Source: Mycobacterium sp. GA-0227b
Lineage (GTDB): Bacteria > Actinomycetota > Actinomycetes > Mycobacteriales > Mycobacteriaceae
Length of the DNA stretch: 64,000 nucleotides
Assembly: GCF_001499855.1 (NCBI RefSeq)
Contig: NZ_LQIK01000029.1
Span: forward strand, 186,001-250,000
Reading direction: 5' to 3'
A program made the translations under genes and the position numbers. Positions 1 to 8,693 of this stretch are shown piece by piece (position 1 is the first letter of the stretch; every line of letters starts with the position of its first letter). The notes under the pieces were generated by a model, which was not told the origin of the DNA, did no database searches, and saw nothing but the letters and a program-made list of their open reading frames with translations.

Positions 1-1
1 C

Positions 2-472
2 GCCGGCTGGGACACGCCGCGCTACACCACCACCGCCTTCGAGATGGCGCACATCAACGCCGAATGGATGCGGCAACTGCGCGGTTGGATCGGGTTGGAC
101 AGCTACGACGAGCGCAACCTCGTCGGCCAGGCCTTCCTGGACCGGTTCGAGACACGCTTCGGTCGTCGACCGACGAACTCGATGCCCGGGCTCTGCCACG
201 ACGTGGCGACCGTGATCGCACGGGGTCTGGGGGCGGCGCGGCCGTTGACCGGCGCGGGTGTCAAGGACGGTATAGAGCAGGTGAAGCTCGTCCCGGCGGC
301 GAGCGGCGCGCCAGGCACGTTCCTGCGGTTCGGCCGCTACATCAGGCAGGGCTGGCTCGGATCGGATTACCTGATCGCGCGTCGGGTGCTACCGGACGGC
401 AGCGGACACGTCTTCCATGCGGCGCCGAGCGACAACATCGCACGCGCGGTTGGCGCCGTTGCCGCGCGCTGA
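2..472 (+). CDS. ABC-type (branched-chain amino acid family) substrate-binding protein, C-terminal part
   Basis: The reading frame is open from the left edge and ends at 472, so only the last 156 residues are present. The sequence (around AFEMAHINAEWM, then a YDERNLVGQAFLDRF segment and a final ...SDYLIARRVLPDGSGHVF) looks like the C-terminal lobe of a periplasmic binding protein of the LivK/Leu-Ile-Val type, which would capture a small solute outside the membrane for an ABC importer. No permease or ATPase gene is visible on this side. The next gene is convergent. The family call is by overall resemblance and is moderately sure; the ligand is unknown. Confidence 0.6.
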   Translation, partial: AGWDTPRYTTTAFEMAHINAEWMRQLRGWIGLDSYDERNLVGQAFLDRFETRFGRRPTNSMPGLCHDVATVIARGLGAARPLTGAGVKDGIEQVKLVPAASGAPGTFLRFGRYIRQGWLGSDYLIARRVLPDGSGHVFHAAPSDNIARAVGAVAAR

Positions 473-599
473 CTCGGCGGCGCGCTGAATCTCGGCCGCC
501 CGCAGAGTCACACCGATCAACCTTTCGTAGACGAAGTTCGAGAGACTGCCGACAAAGCGTCGATCGCTGTGACCAGGGGAGTGAAAGTGACGGGCGGGT

Positions 600-1679
600 T
601 TACGATAACGCCAACTGGATCGCCCCGAACACGGGCGCGGTGACGATTCCCGGCGGCTGGGCCAACACGTAGGGGATCGCCCGGACGGCGCCCATCGCGA
701 TCATCAGGTGTCCCGGCTGTGCATGCTGCCCGGTGGGTGCCTGTCCGTCCCATCCGACATCGAGTGCAAGCTCGAAGCTGGGCACGCCTTTGATGACGGC
801 GCGGATCAACGGCGACTTCTCTCCGGGAGCCAGCGGCTTGAGTCCCCACTGCGGCAGGTCGCGGGTGAGCACCCATTCCTCGTGAATCGCGAGCAGCGGC
901 CGATCCGACCAGTGACCGACCCACGAGAACCGCTGTCCCACCACCGTTCCCGCGTGAATCGTTCCGGCGAGCACCTCGATATCGTGCGGCAGCGTGGTGG
1001 CGTCGACCGACACCTCGACATGCGACAGCGTGATACCGAGAACATCGGCAGTCGCGTTGAGTGCCTGGCGGTATGCCATGTCGAGCTTCTTGATGATGGG
1101 TGAGTCGATGCCGACGTCTTCGGGCGGTCGGCCCATGCCCATGAGATCGACGAGCATTGGAAGGCTGTCGACGGCCGACACATCGGTGGCCTCGTAGAGG
1201 TCGATCCGGTCGATCGTCTTGCTCAGCCCCGTCACCGTCGCCACCAAGCGTTCAAACATGAATCCCGGATTCTCGCCGGCCGCGTGGAAGCGCGACTGCC
1301 CGTCGCGGCAGGCCGCCACGAATGCCGCTTCGGTCTCGGCGCCGTAGGTGGGCAGGTGGTTGTAGGACGTCGTGGTGATGACGTTGGTGCCCGACGCGAG
1401 GAGTCGGCAGATGTCCTCGGCGTTGGTGTCGACGGCATGGGCCTTGCTGGCGGCATGGACGACGACGTCGGCGCCCAACGCGAAGATCTTCTCCTTGTCC
1501 GCGGTGGCGAGCACCCCGGTCGTCGGCGGCAGACCGCACAGCGCTCCGGCGTCCTGGTCCGCCTTTGCCGGGTCGTACACCAGGACGCCGACCAGCTGGA
1601 AATCCGGATTTTCGATGAGTTCGGCCAGCGCGGCGCGACCGACCGCTCCGGTTGCCCATTGCACGACTCGAGTTGCCAA
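600..1679 (-). CDS. DapB-like NAD(P)-binding oxidoreductase, paralogue 1
   Basis: 359-residue protein of the mycobacterial 'dihydrodipicolinate reductase-like' group related to 2,4-diaminopentanoate dehydrogenase. It opens with a Rossmann strand and loop, VVQWATGAVGRAAL, followed by an acidic/NAD-binding strand near LVGVLVYDPAKADQDAGALC. True DapB proteins are about 100 residues shorter, so lysine biosynthesis is unlikely; the substrate is unknown. It is one of four paralogues within 12 kb, and is divergent from the P450 at 1804 with 124 bp between the two starts. The ATG lies next to the conserved N-terminal motif. Family call firm, function open. Confidence 0.85.
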   Translation of the reverse strand: MATRVVQWATGAVGRAALAELIENPDFQLVGVLVYDPAKADQDAGALCGLPPTTGVLATADKEKIFALGADVVVHAASKAHAVDTNAEDICRLLASGTNVITTTSYNHLPTYGAETEAAFVAACRDGQSRFHAAGENPGFMFERLVATVTGLSKTIDRIDLYEATDVSAVDSLPMLVDLMGMGRPPEDVGIDSPIIKKLDMAYRQALNATADVLGITLSHVEVSVDATTLPHDIEVLAGTIHAGTVVGQRFSWVGHWSDRPLLAIHEEWVLTRDLPQWGLKPLAPGEKSPLIRAVIKGVPSFELALDVGWDGQAPTGQHAQPGHLMIAMGAVRAIPYVLAQPPGIVTAPVFGAIQLALS

Positions 1680-1803
1680 TCGAACGCTCCCGGTTGAATT
1701 TTCGCGATGGGCATTGCCCGATTTCGGCCCAACCTACAGTATGGAGGTGGCAACCACCAGGGTGTATGTTGATACCGGCCGACCAGCGGTGAGGAGTCGT
1801 CAC

Positions 1804-3042
1804 ATGTTCGAGCCGGCGAGCGTCGAGGAACTCGAGCAGAGCATTCGCGACGCGCAGGACAAGTTCAACGAAGGCATGGGCGCCGACGGTGATGCCTCGC
1901 CGTATCCGTTGCTCAAGGAACTGCGCGCGCAGGCGCCGGTGCATGCGGGATGGCCGGAGGCGGGCATGGTCGGCAATTCCGGCGACGGGCCACCGACCTT
2001 CACGGCGTACACGTTCGACACCGTCAAGGCGATTTTCACCGACAACATCACCTTCAGCACGCGCTGCTACGAAGACGTCGTCCGGCCACTGCAGGGCCCG
2101 ACGATCCTCGAGATGCAGGACCCCGAACACGCGGTCTACCGCAAGCTGCACGAGTTCGCGTTCGCGCGCTCGTCGATGAAGCGGTGGGATACCGAATTGG
2201 TTGGCCCGCTGGTGGATCGGACCATCGCGAAAATCAAGGACGCCAAGCGGGCGGATCTCGTCGATGCGGTGTTCATGCCGATTCCGGTGCGGGTGATCGC
2301 CGCTCTGCTCGGCCTGCCCGATTCCGATGTGCTGCACTTCCATCGGCTCGCGATCGACCTGCTGGGCTTCCGCGGCGACATGGATTGCGCGATGCGGGCG
2401 TCGGCGACGATGAAGGAGTACTTCGTCGGGATTCTCGCCGAGAAGCGCCAAACGCCAAAGGACGACATGGTGTCCATCCTCGCGGGTGCGGAGATCAACG
2501 GCGTGAAGATGTCCGACGAGCAGATCTACGGCTTCATGCGAAATCTGCTGCCCGCTGGTGCAGAAACCACGTCACGCTCGACCGCCAGTCTGGCGTATGC
2601 GCTGCTCACCCACCCCGATCAGCTCGATGTCGTGCGCAACGACCGTAGCCTGCTGCCGCAGGCCATCGAGGAGGGCATCCGGTGGGAAACCCCGCTGCTC
2701 AACTTCATGCGGGAGGTCACCCGTGACACCGAGATCGGCGGCGTCCAGGTCCCCGAGGGCGCGACGATGATGCTCAGTCTCGGCAGCGCCAACCACGACG
2801 AAACGCGGTGGACTGAACCGGAGAAGTTCGACATCTTCCGGGAACGCAAGCCGCACATCGGATTCGCCCATGGCGCCCACGTCTGCCTGGGCATGCATCT
2901 GGCTCGCCTCGAAACCACCAAGATTTTCAACGCCCTGTTCGACGAGTTGCCCGGTCTGCGTCTCGACCCCGATGCGCCGCGGCCGTACATCACCGGCTCC
3001 ATGTTCCGGTCGCCGCCACGCCTCGACGTGGTGTGGGACTGA
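1804..3042 (+). CDS. cytochrome P450 (first of four)
   Basis: 412-residue soluble bacterial P450, a haem monooxygenase. Visible motifs: I-helix oxygen-binding GAETTS near residue 252, the ExxR pair in EGIRWE, and the haem loop FAHGAHVCLG with the thiolate Cys at residue 361. The ATG at 1804 is preceded by GAGGAG at 1791-1796, 7 nt upstream, and the first residues match the usual P450 length, so a longer upstream open frame is discarded. It is followed after 12 bp by a DapB-like gene, probably one transcript. It has no redox partner in its own transcript; a Bfd-type ferredoxin lies at 7.7 kb. CYP family number cannot be assigned by eye. Confidence 0.95.
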   Translation: MFEPASVEELEQSIRDAQDKFNEGMGADGDASPYPLLKELRAQAPVHAGWPEAGMVGNSGDGPPTFTAYTFDTVKAIFTDNITFSTRCYEDVVRPLQGPTILEMQDPEHAVYRKLHEFAFARSSMKRWDTELVGPLVDRTIAKIKDAKRADLVDAVFMPIPVRVIAALLGLPDSDVLHFHRLAIDLLGFRGDMDCAMRASATMKEYFVGILAEKRQTPKDDMVSILAGAEINGVKMSDEQIYGFMRNLLPAGAETTSRSTASLAYALLTHPDQLDVVRNDRSLLPQAIEEGIRWETPLLNFMREVTRDTEIGGVQVPEGATMMLSLGSANHDETRWTEPEKFDIFRERKPHIGFAHGAHVCLGMHLARLETTKIFNALFDELPGLRLDPDAPRPYITGSMFRSPPRLDVVWD

Positions 3043-3054
3043 GGACGCGTTGAC

Positions 3055-4110
3055 ATGACACGGGTGATTCAGTGGGCGACCGGCGTCACCGGCATGATGT
3101 CGCTGCGCCACGTCATCGGGCGCCGCGATCTCGAACTGGTGGGCGTGCGCGTCTACGACGACGCGAAGGCCGGCGTGGACGCGGGCACCCTGTGTGGGCT
3201 GGGCGAGACCGGGCTGCGCGCCACAGCTGATCGCGACGAGATCATCAACACCGACGCGGACGTGGTGCTCTACATGGGCAAGGTGGAAACCGACACACCC
3301 GGTTGCTTTGCCGACGTCTGCGACCTGCTCGCATCGGGTAAGAATGTGGTCGCGACCGGCAGCAGGTTCATCCATCCACGCTCACTGCACGAATCGCTTG
3401 CCGAAGGCATCGAAAGTGCCTGCACGGCAGGGAAATCATCGTTCCTCGGGCTGGGTCTGTACCCCGGTTTCGTGGGGGAGACGCTGGCGCCGCTGCTGTC
3501 GCGGCTGACGCAGCGGACGAGCCGCATCAGTGTCCGCGAGGTGCTCAACTACTCGACGTACGCCAGTCACGATCTGATCTTCAACGCCATGGGCTTCGGG
3601 CATGCGCCCGACGACACCACGCCGCTCCTGAGCAATACGGAGTATGCGGCGAGCGCGTGGATCGGCAGCGCGACCGTGCTCGCCGAGGCGCTTGGACTGA
3701 AGCTCCGTTCGGTGCAAGGGTTTCGCGAGGTCGTGACGACACCGCGCGCCTTGACCGTCGCGGCGGGCGAGATCCCGGTAGGCACGGTCGGCGCCGTGCG
3801 ATTCGGTGTCGTCGTCGACTGCGGTGAGACCACGATGTCGGTTGAGCATCTCACCCGCATGGCCGACGACCTCGCCCCGGACTGGCCGAGCGAGATCGGG
3901 TACGAGGTCACCTTCGAAGGCGAGCCGAACCTGCGGGTCCACCTCGAAATCGGTTCTCACGACCAGGATCACGCCGAGCAGGGCTGCCTGGCCACCGCGA
4001 TGCATGCGATCAATGCGATACCTGTCGTCGTCGCGGCCAAACCCGGACTCTACGACCTGTCCGCCATTGCGCCGTTTGTTGCGCACTGGACGAACCGCAC
4101 GGCTACGTGA
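3055..4110 (+). CDS. DapB-like NAD(P)-binding oxidoreductase, paralogue 2
   Basis: 351 residues, starting with the family's Rossmann motif VIQWATGVTGMMSLRHV and the LVGVRVYDDAKAGVDAGTLC strand. It follows the P450 at 1804-3042 by 12 bp and is probably translated from the same message, which suggests it acts on a product of that P450, for instance an aldehyde, ketone or imine. Its stop overlaps the stop region of the convergent paralogue 3 by 8 bp. About the same length as paralogue 1. The reaction is not established for this group. Confidence 0.85.
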   Translation: MTRVIQWATGVTGMMSLRHVIGRRDLELVGVRVYDDAKAGVDAGTLCGLGETGLRATADRDEIINTDADVVLYMGKVETDTPGCFADVCDLLASGKNVVATGSRFIHPRSLHESLAEGIESACTAGKSSFLGLGLYPGFVGETLAPLLSRLTQRTSRISVREVLNYSTYASHDLIFNAMGFGHAPDDTTPLLSNTEYAASAWIGSATVLAEALGLKLRSVQGFREVVTTPRALTVAAGEIPVGTVGAVRFGVVVDCGETTMSVEHLTRMADDLAPDWPSEIGYEVTFEGEPNLRVHLEIGSHDQDHAEQGCLATAMHAINAIPVVVAAKPGLYDLSAIAPFVAHWTNRTAT

Positions 4111-5194
4111 CGTTTCCGAAGCCGGTATGGCTGCGGATCAACGGCAGATCCGCCATGGTCGCGAAGCCGGCGGGCGCGGCGCAGACGGCCGGGATGGCGT
4201 TGACGACCTGCATCGCCACCGTGATGAGGCCGGCGCGCACATGTTCCTCGATCGACGCCTCGCGCGAGAAGCTGGCCAGCGGAAAGAAATGTGTACGCAT
4301 GGACGGATCGCCCTCGATGGTCAACGTCCAACCGTCCGACGGCTTGGGCCAGTGGTCGGGATACTCACCACCGACGGTCCAGAGCGTCTCGAATTCGATC
4401 AGCGGCACCCCGTCGCGATGGCCGACGAAGTTCCAGCGCTGTCCCGCCGTCGTGCCCTGCCGAACCACGTGGTCGAAGATCTGCAGGTCCTTGCTCGCCG
4501 GCACGGTCTCCAGGGTCACCGAGACGTCGTCGATGTCCGCGTTCAAGGTGTCGGAGAGGAACCAGGTCTGCTCGACGAACAGCTTCGTCAGGAATGCCAG
4601 GTAGGCGTTGGCCGTGGGCGTCACCTCATCGACCGGCCGGCCGAACCACATTCCGTCGAAGGTGATCTCGGTGCTCTCCCACAGCGTCCAGTCGGCCCTC
4701 TCCTGCAGGGTCACCCGCTCGATCGTGCGGCTCATCCCCGACAGCGCGAGAGGCAGCACGCCGGACAGATTGCCCGGGTTGAGCCCGCTGCCATGAATGG
4801 TGCTGTTGCCCTTCATGCACGCCGCCGTCAACCTTTCCCGGTCGGCCTCCGGAATGCGGCGTGGATGGAACAAGAACGACGGCGTCGCCACGTTCTTGCC
4901 GCTCTCGAGGAGAGCGCAGACATCGTCGAGGTCGGTGAACGACGGTGCGTACAACACGAGATCGGCGTCGAGCGCATGGATCGCTGCGACGTCGGTGGTG
5001 GCGGCGACGCCGATCGGCGCCCTGTTGACGAGCGTTCCGACGTCAACCCCGTTCTTGGCCTCGGAGTACACGCGAGCGCCGACCAACTCGAGGTCAGGGC
5101 GGTGATAGAGGATGGCGGTGACCATTTCGGTGCCGACGGCCCCGGTGGCCCACTGGATGATCCGCAACCGGCGGGTGCTGGCGGTCATGACCAT
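4103..5194 (-). CDS. DapB-like NAD(P)-binding oxidoreductase, paralogue 3
   Basis: 363 residues with the family N-terminus IIQWATGAVGTEMV and LVGARVYSEAKNGVDVGTL. Three in-frame starts lie close together (GTG 5197, ATG 5194, ATG 5188); ATG 5194 is preferred because a GGAA lies 5 nt upstream, but 5188 is equally compatible with the family. It is divergent from the SDR at 5271, and the 76-bp spacer carries a GAGAAT-type inverted repeat, so both are probably co-regulated. It converges on paralogue 2 with 8 bp of overlap. Confidence 0.82.
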   Translation of the reverse strand: MVMTASTRRLRIIQWATGAVGTEMVTAILYHRPDLELVGARVYSEAKNGVDVGTLVNRAPIGVAATTDVAAIHALDADLVLYAPSFTDLDDVCALLESGKNVATPSFLFHPRRIPEADRERLTAACMKGNSTIHGSGLNPGNLSGVLPLALSGMSRTIERVTLQERADWTLWESTEITFDGMWFGRPVDEVTPTANAYLAFLTKLFVEQTWFLSDTLNADIDDVSVTLETVPASKDLQIFDHVVRQGTTAGQRWNFVGHRDGVPLIEFETLWTVGGEYPDHWPKPSDGWTLTIEGDPSMRTHFFPLASFSREASIEEHVRAGLITVAMQVVNAIPAVCAAPAGFATMADLPLIRSHTGFGNVT

Positions 5195-5217
5195 CACTAT
5201 TCCATGGCATCACCGGT

Positions 5218-5233
5218 GATAACGTTTGTTCTC
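5218..5233. promoter_or_regulatory. GAGAAT-type operator: GATAAC-N4-GTTCTC
   Basis: Inverted repeat GATAACGTTTGTTCTC between divergent starts at 5194 and 5271. It matches the window-wide GAGAAY-N4-RTTMTC pattern on both arms. A weaker copy with a good right arm, GGCAAACAAAATTCTC, lies at 5241-5256, just upstream of the SD of the SDR gene. Confidence 0.6.
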
Positions 5234-5270
5234 AAATACCGGCAAACAAAATTCTCGACGGGAGTGTGCC

Positions 5271-6113
5271 ATGGAAGATGTGCTGGGGTACCAGGGCAAG
5301 TCGGTCGTCGTGACAGGGGCGGCGTCGGGTATGGGACAGGCGACCGCGCAGATCCTCGTCGACCTCGGTGCGACGGTCACCGCACTCGATATCAAACCGA
5401 CCACTGTTCCCGTCGCCCGCGCGCTCGAGATCGACCTGCGGGACCGCGCCAGCATCGACCAGGTCGCGGCGTCCATCGACGGCCCGGTCGACGGGTTGTT
5501 CAGCTGTGCGGGGCTGCCCGGTCCGCCGTTCAGCGAATGGGACACGATCCTGGTGAACTTCGTCGGCGCTCGTCACCTTTCCGAGAGTCTGGTGCCGAAA
5601 ATGCCCGAGGGGTCGGCCATCAGCGTCATCTCGTCGTCGGCCGCGATCGGCTGGCAAGACCACATCAAGGTCATCACCGGCCTGCTCGAGACCAGGGGGT
5701 TCGAGGCTGCCGTCGAGTGGCTGACGGCCAACGAGAAGAAGTGGTCGTGGAGCGGCTACGCGTACTCCAAGTACATCATCGACGCGTGGGTAGGCTGGTG
5801 GTATCCCGAACTCGGCCGCCGTGGCATCCGGGTCAACTGCATCAACCCGGGCCCCACCGAGACGGCGATGATGCCAGCGTTCCAGGACTTGATGGGTAAG
5901 GAAACCGTCGATCAGGCCGTCGGTCCTGTCGGGCGGTATTCGACTGCGGAGGAACAGGCCTGGCCCCTGGTCTGCCTCGGTAGCCCGCGGTTCAGTTATG
6001 TCGGCGGCGAGGTGCTGTGGACCGACGGCGGATGGAACGGTGCCATGACGATGGGCCGTCACCAAGCGCAGTGGGCCGACACCGCAGCCGAGGAGATGTC
6101 GAGGAACAGCTGA
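5271..6113 (+). CDS. short-chain dehydrogenase/reductase (steroid or coniferyl-alcohol dehydrogenase-like)
   Basis: 280-residue classical SDR: NAD-binding TGAASGMG near residue 14, and catalytic YAYSK in the active-site helix. It oxidises or reduces a hydroxyl/keto group with NAD(P). The insertion around the catalytic Tyr and the closing GGEVLWTDGG resemble 3-alpha-hydroxysteroid or coniferyl-alcohol dehydrogenases. ATG 5271 follows a GGGAG at 5260-5264 with good spacing, so upstream in-frame starts were dropped. The gene ends 6 bp from the stop of the next, convergent SDR. Confidence 0.9.
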   Translation: MEDVLGYQGKSVVVTGAASGMGQATAQILVDLGATVTALDIKPTTVPVARALEIDLRDRASIDQVAASIDGPVDGLFSCAGLPGPPFSEWDTILVNFVGARHLSESLVPKMPEGSAISVISSSAAIGWQDHIKVITGLLETRGFEAAVEWLTANEKKWSWSGYAYSKYIIDAWVGWWYPELGRRGIRVNCINPGPTETAMMPAFQDLMGKETVDQAVGPVGRYSTAEEQAWPLVCLGSPRFSYVGGEVLWTDGGWNGAMTMGRHQAQWADTAAEEMSRNS

Positions 6114-6119
6114 CGACCG

Positions 6120-6923
6120 TCAGATGAAGTCCGAGCCGCCATCGACATTGAGCGTGGCTCCGGTGACGTAGCCGTTGCGGCGCGACGCCAGATACGCGGT
6201 CGCCGAGGCGATCTCCTCGGGCAGGCCGGCCCGACCGATGTCACAGGGATGGCCGTAGGTCCGCTCCACCCACGTCATCACGTCATGCGGATGCGCCGAG
6301 TCCAGCCCGTCGGCGGCCAACACATCCTTGAGTATCTCGGTGAAGCTGGCGGTCACTATCGTGCCCGGGCATACGCAGTTGACGAGGATGCCTTCGGGCC
6401 CAAGGCTCTTCGAGAGATTCTTGGTGAAGCTCGATAGCGCGGCCTTGGTGGCGGTGTAGGCGACGAGCCGCGGACTCTGGCGTTGAATCGAGTGCGCGGA
6501 CAAGGTGACGATGCGGGCCCAGTCGGCGGCGCGCAGAATCGGCAGTGCCGCGCGCACCGACCGGACCGCGGCCATGGTGCCCAGGTCGAACGCGGCCCGC
6601 CAGTCGTGGTCGTCGAGTTCCTCGAAGGTGCCCGCACCCGGTCCGACCGTGTGCACCAACGCGTTGAGCCGGCCCCAGGCCTCGTTCACTGTGGCGTATC
6701 CCGCCGCGATCGAGGCGGCGTCGGACATGTCGACGCTCAGGGCGAGCACCTCGGGCGCACCGGCGGCGCGAATCCGTTCGGCCGCGGCATCCAGCCCCTG
6801 CTGTCCACGCGCCATGATCGCCACCGATGCACCCTCGGCGCCAAGCGTTTCGGCGATCGCCAGTCCCATCCCTTTGCTGCCGCCGGTGACGACAGCGGTC
6901 GCACCCTCGAAGCCCAGATCCAC
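6120..6923 (-). CDS. short-chain dehydrogenase/reductase
   Basis: 267-residue SDR with cofactor motif TGGSKGMG, catalytic serine segment VTLSAHS and YTATK, and the usual closing NVDGGSDFI. It is the last gene of a minus-strand operon (8523 to 6120): tandem alpha/beta protein, Bfd ferredoxin, frameshifted SDR, then this SDR 13 bp further on. The shared promoter region also serves the P450 at 8694, so it probably works on the P450 product. Substrate unknown. Confidence 0.9.
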   Translation of the reverse strand: MDLGFEGATAVVTGGSKGMGLAIAETLGAEGASVAIMARGQQGLDAAAERIRAAGAPEVLALSVDMSDAASIAAGYATVNEAWGRLNALVHTVGPGAGTFEELDDHDWRAAFDLGTMAAVRSVRAALPILRAADWARIVTLSAHSIQRQSPRLVAYTATKAALSSFTKNLSKSLGPEGILVNCVCPGTIVTASFTEILKDVLAADGLDSAHPHDVMTWVERTYGHPCDIGRAGLPEEIASATAYLASRRNGYVTGATLNVDGGSDFI

Positions 6924-6936
6924 TGAGTAATCCCTT

Positions 6937-7691
6937 CTATCTTTTGCTCATTCGGGGCGCCAGATGCACGATGTCGCTGACGACCGTGGGGTTCGCGCGC
7001 GACATGGCGATCAACGACAGCATTGCGTTCGCGACGTCGTTGACGGCGGACATCTCTGCCGGAATCTGGCCTTCCTGCACCCACGCCCTGTACAGGTCGG
7101 CCAGGAGGTCGCGGTCCGCGCCGCGCAGAATCTCGGTGCCCTCCGTGGGGCCGACACTGACCCGGATGACGGCCAACTCTGGATGTTCGGCCCGCCACGA
7201 CCGCAGGATCTCGTCCAGCGCGGCCTTGCTCGCGTGATAGGCCGCGACACCGGCGCGTGGCCTCCCGACTTCATGGCTCGATGCCACCAGCACGACCGCG
7301 TCATCGGCAAGGTGGGGGAGCGCGGCGCGCAGTACGTGGGACGCGCCGACGGCGTTGACGGCGTACGCGTGCAACCACGTCGTGACGTCGGTCTCTTCGA
7401 TCAGCGCGAACGGCACGACGGCGCTGGTGAATACGACGGCGTCGAGCTGGCCGAACCGCCCGGCCACATCGTCGATGACCCGCTCGATCGCGTGCGGGTC
7501 GGAGACGTCGAGCTCCTGGGCGGAACCGTCGAGCTGCTCGGCCAGATGGACAGCAGCTCCACGCGCCTGGCCGCGAGCGCGACGTTGGCGCCTCTGGCGC
7601 GGGCGGCCCGTGCCAGCGCGTGACCGATGCCCGAGGATGCCCCGATCACGAGCATCCGCGAGCCCTCGATATTGGAGTGCCGATCGCTCAT
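6937..7691 (-). pseudogene. short-chain dehydrogenase/reductase, interrupted by a frameshift
   Basis: The N-terminal 47 codons (7691 to about 7550) give an SDR start with GASSGIG and ALAARRVELL; the remainder of a normal SDR (LAEQLDGSAQELDVSD..., catalytic YHASK, end at 6937) continues in another frame. The switch is at about 7546-7550, where adding one base to the GG run of GATGGACAG (plus strand) restores one frame of about 250 residues with no internal stop. The ATG overlaps the stop of the ferredoxin gene by 4 bp. Either a real inactivating mutation or a sequencing error; the lack of any other damage favours a recent event or an error. Confidence 0.85.
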
Positions 7692-7882
7692 AGTCTGCTT
7701 CCTCTACCTGATTTCGTTGTTGCTGAATGAGATTCGACGATCGCGCGAATCGTGCGCCGGCACCTGCCGCATTCTGAACCTGCGCCGCACGCCTCGGACA
7801 CCTGCCGCGAGGTCGTGGCGCCGGCGGCGACGGCAGCGGAGACCGTTTCGATCGTGACGCCGTGACACAGGCACACGTACAT
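7688..7882 (-). CDS. Bfd-type [2Fe-2S] ferredoxin
   Basis: 64-residue protein with cysteines at residues 4, 6, 38 and 41 (MYVCLC ... ECGRC), exactly the C-x-C-x31-C-x2-C pattern of bacterioferritin-associated ferredoxin, which binds one [2Fe-2S] cluster. In E. coli Bfd releases iron from bacterioferritin; here it sits in an operon with SDRs opposite a P450 and no bacterioferritin is visible, so an electron-transfer role for the P450 is an alternative. ATG 7882 shares one base with the upstream stop (TGATG), and its own stop overlaps the next ATG by 4 bp, so translation is probably coupled. Confidence 0.85.
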   Translation of the reverse strand: MYVCLCHGVTIETVSAAVAAGATTSRQVSEACGAGSECGRCRRTIRAIVESHSATTKSGRGSRL

Positions 7883-8523
7883 CAGTGCAGATCCGTCCCG
7901 GCCGTCTCGGCCAGTCGCATCGCATGGACGAACCGTCCGACGAAAACGGGCGGATAGGCGCCGACACCGGCGGAGGCAAGCCACTCCGAAGCGATGTCCG
8001 AGCGCGCGACCCACTGCATCGCGGTGCGCGCGCTCGCGAGCTGTTGAAGGAACAGCACCTCATGAGGAGTGTCGAAGGCGCGGTAGACGAGCGTTCGACG
8101 AATCCCCGACCGAGCGAAATCGTCGAGCGATCCCCGCACCCGAGTCAAGAAGACCTCGACGTCCCCGACTCGGGCGACGGCCGCCACCACCACCTCGGTT
8201 CCCGGCGTCGGAGATTCGCCGAGGTCGAACCGCTCTACGGTCTCACCTGCGAACACGGCTGGAAGGTCTTCGACACCCACGGCGTCGAACCATTCGAAGA
8301 AGTACGGCGAGCGGAGAAGGTGCAGTAGCGGTTGCTCAGTGCGGACACCGATGACGACCAGCACGTTCCCTGCCTCGACGATCGATTCGTAGACGAAGGC
8401 GTACTGTGCGCCGAGATCGCGCAGGCTTTCCTCGTGCTGTGCGAGTACCGGTCCCACACGCTCGGATTCGGCGATCCGAAACTCGACGGCGAAGACGAAG
8501 CTGCGAGGGGCGGAACTCGTCAT
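7882..8523 (-). CDS. protein of unknown function with two repeated alpha/beta (dimeric-barrel-like) halves
   Basis: 213 residues. The start is set by a strong AAGGAGG 7 nt upstream of ATG 8523; an in-frame start at 8565 is unsupported. Residues about 8-105 and 112-205 look like two copies of one fold: compare SPYFFEWFDAVGVEDLPAVF with SDIASEWLASAGVGAYPPVF, each followed by a short closing strand. The pattern suggests a ferredoxin-like alpha/beta barrel as in ABM/EthD-type proteins, but no family can be named with certainty. First gene of the operon with the Bfd ferredoxin and two SDRs, divergent from the P450 at 8694. Confidence 0.75.
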   Translation of the reverse strand: MTSSAPRSFVFAVEFRIAESERVGPVLAQHEESLRDLGAQYAFVYESIVEAGNVLVVIGVRTEQPLLHLLRSPYFFEWFDAVGVEDLPAVFAGETVERFDLGESPTPGTEVVVAAVARVGDVEVFLTRVRGSLDDFARSGIRRTLVYRAFDTPHEVLFLQQLASARTAMQWVARSDIASEWLASAGVGAYPPVFVGRFVHAMRLAETAGTDLH

Positions 8524-8575
8524 GTGCCGCCTCCTTCGCTTCCAGGTACGCCACTTCGGCGTCACTCTCGCATAT

Positions 8576-8591
8576 GAGAATCTACATTCTC
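8576..8591. promoter_or_regulatory. GAGAAT-type operator, perfect palindrome
   Basis: GAGAATCTACATTCTC: both 6-bp arms are exact inverted copies with a 4-bp spacer. It lies in the 170-bp spacer between the divergent starts at 8523 and 8694. A second, weaker copy with a perfect right arm, GGCAACGCCTATTCTC, lies at 8673-8688, 5 bp before the P450 start. Probably a TetR-type repressor site controlling both directions. Confidence 0.7.
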
Positions 8592-8693
8592 GTGGCGTGG
8601 GTTTGAGCGGTGGGGTCCCGTGCGACCAGAGCGAATGGATATCCGATCCGGAAAAGTCTCTTCACGGCGATCGGCAACGCCTATTCTCGTGCT

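Noticed and set aside
1709..1719. Short palindrome GGGCA-T-TGCCC between DapB-like 1 and the first P450
   Set aside because: Too short and single; no second copy in a comparable position.
1252..2451. 399-codon open frame on the minus strand across the DapB-like 1 / P450 region
   Set aside because: Arg/His-rich composition without domains, antisense to two clear enzymes; a shadow frame of high-GC DNA.
3806..5899. 697-codon open frame on the plus strand
   Set aside because: Crosses four real genes in both orientations and has Arg-rich shadow composition.
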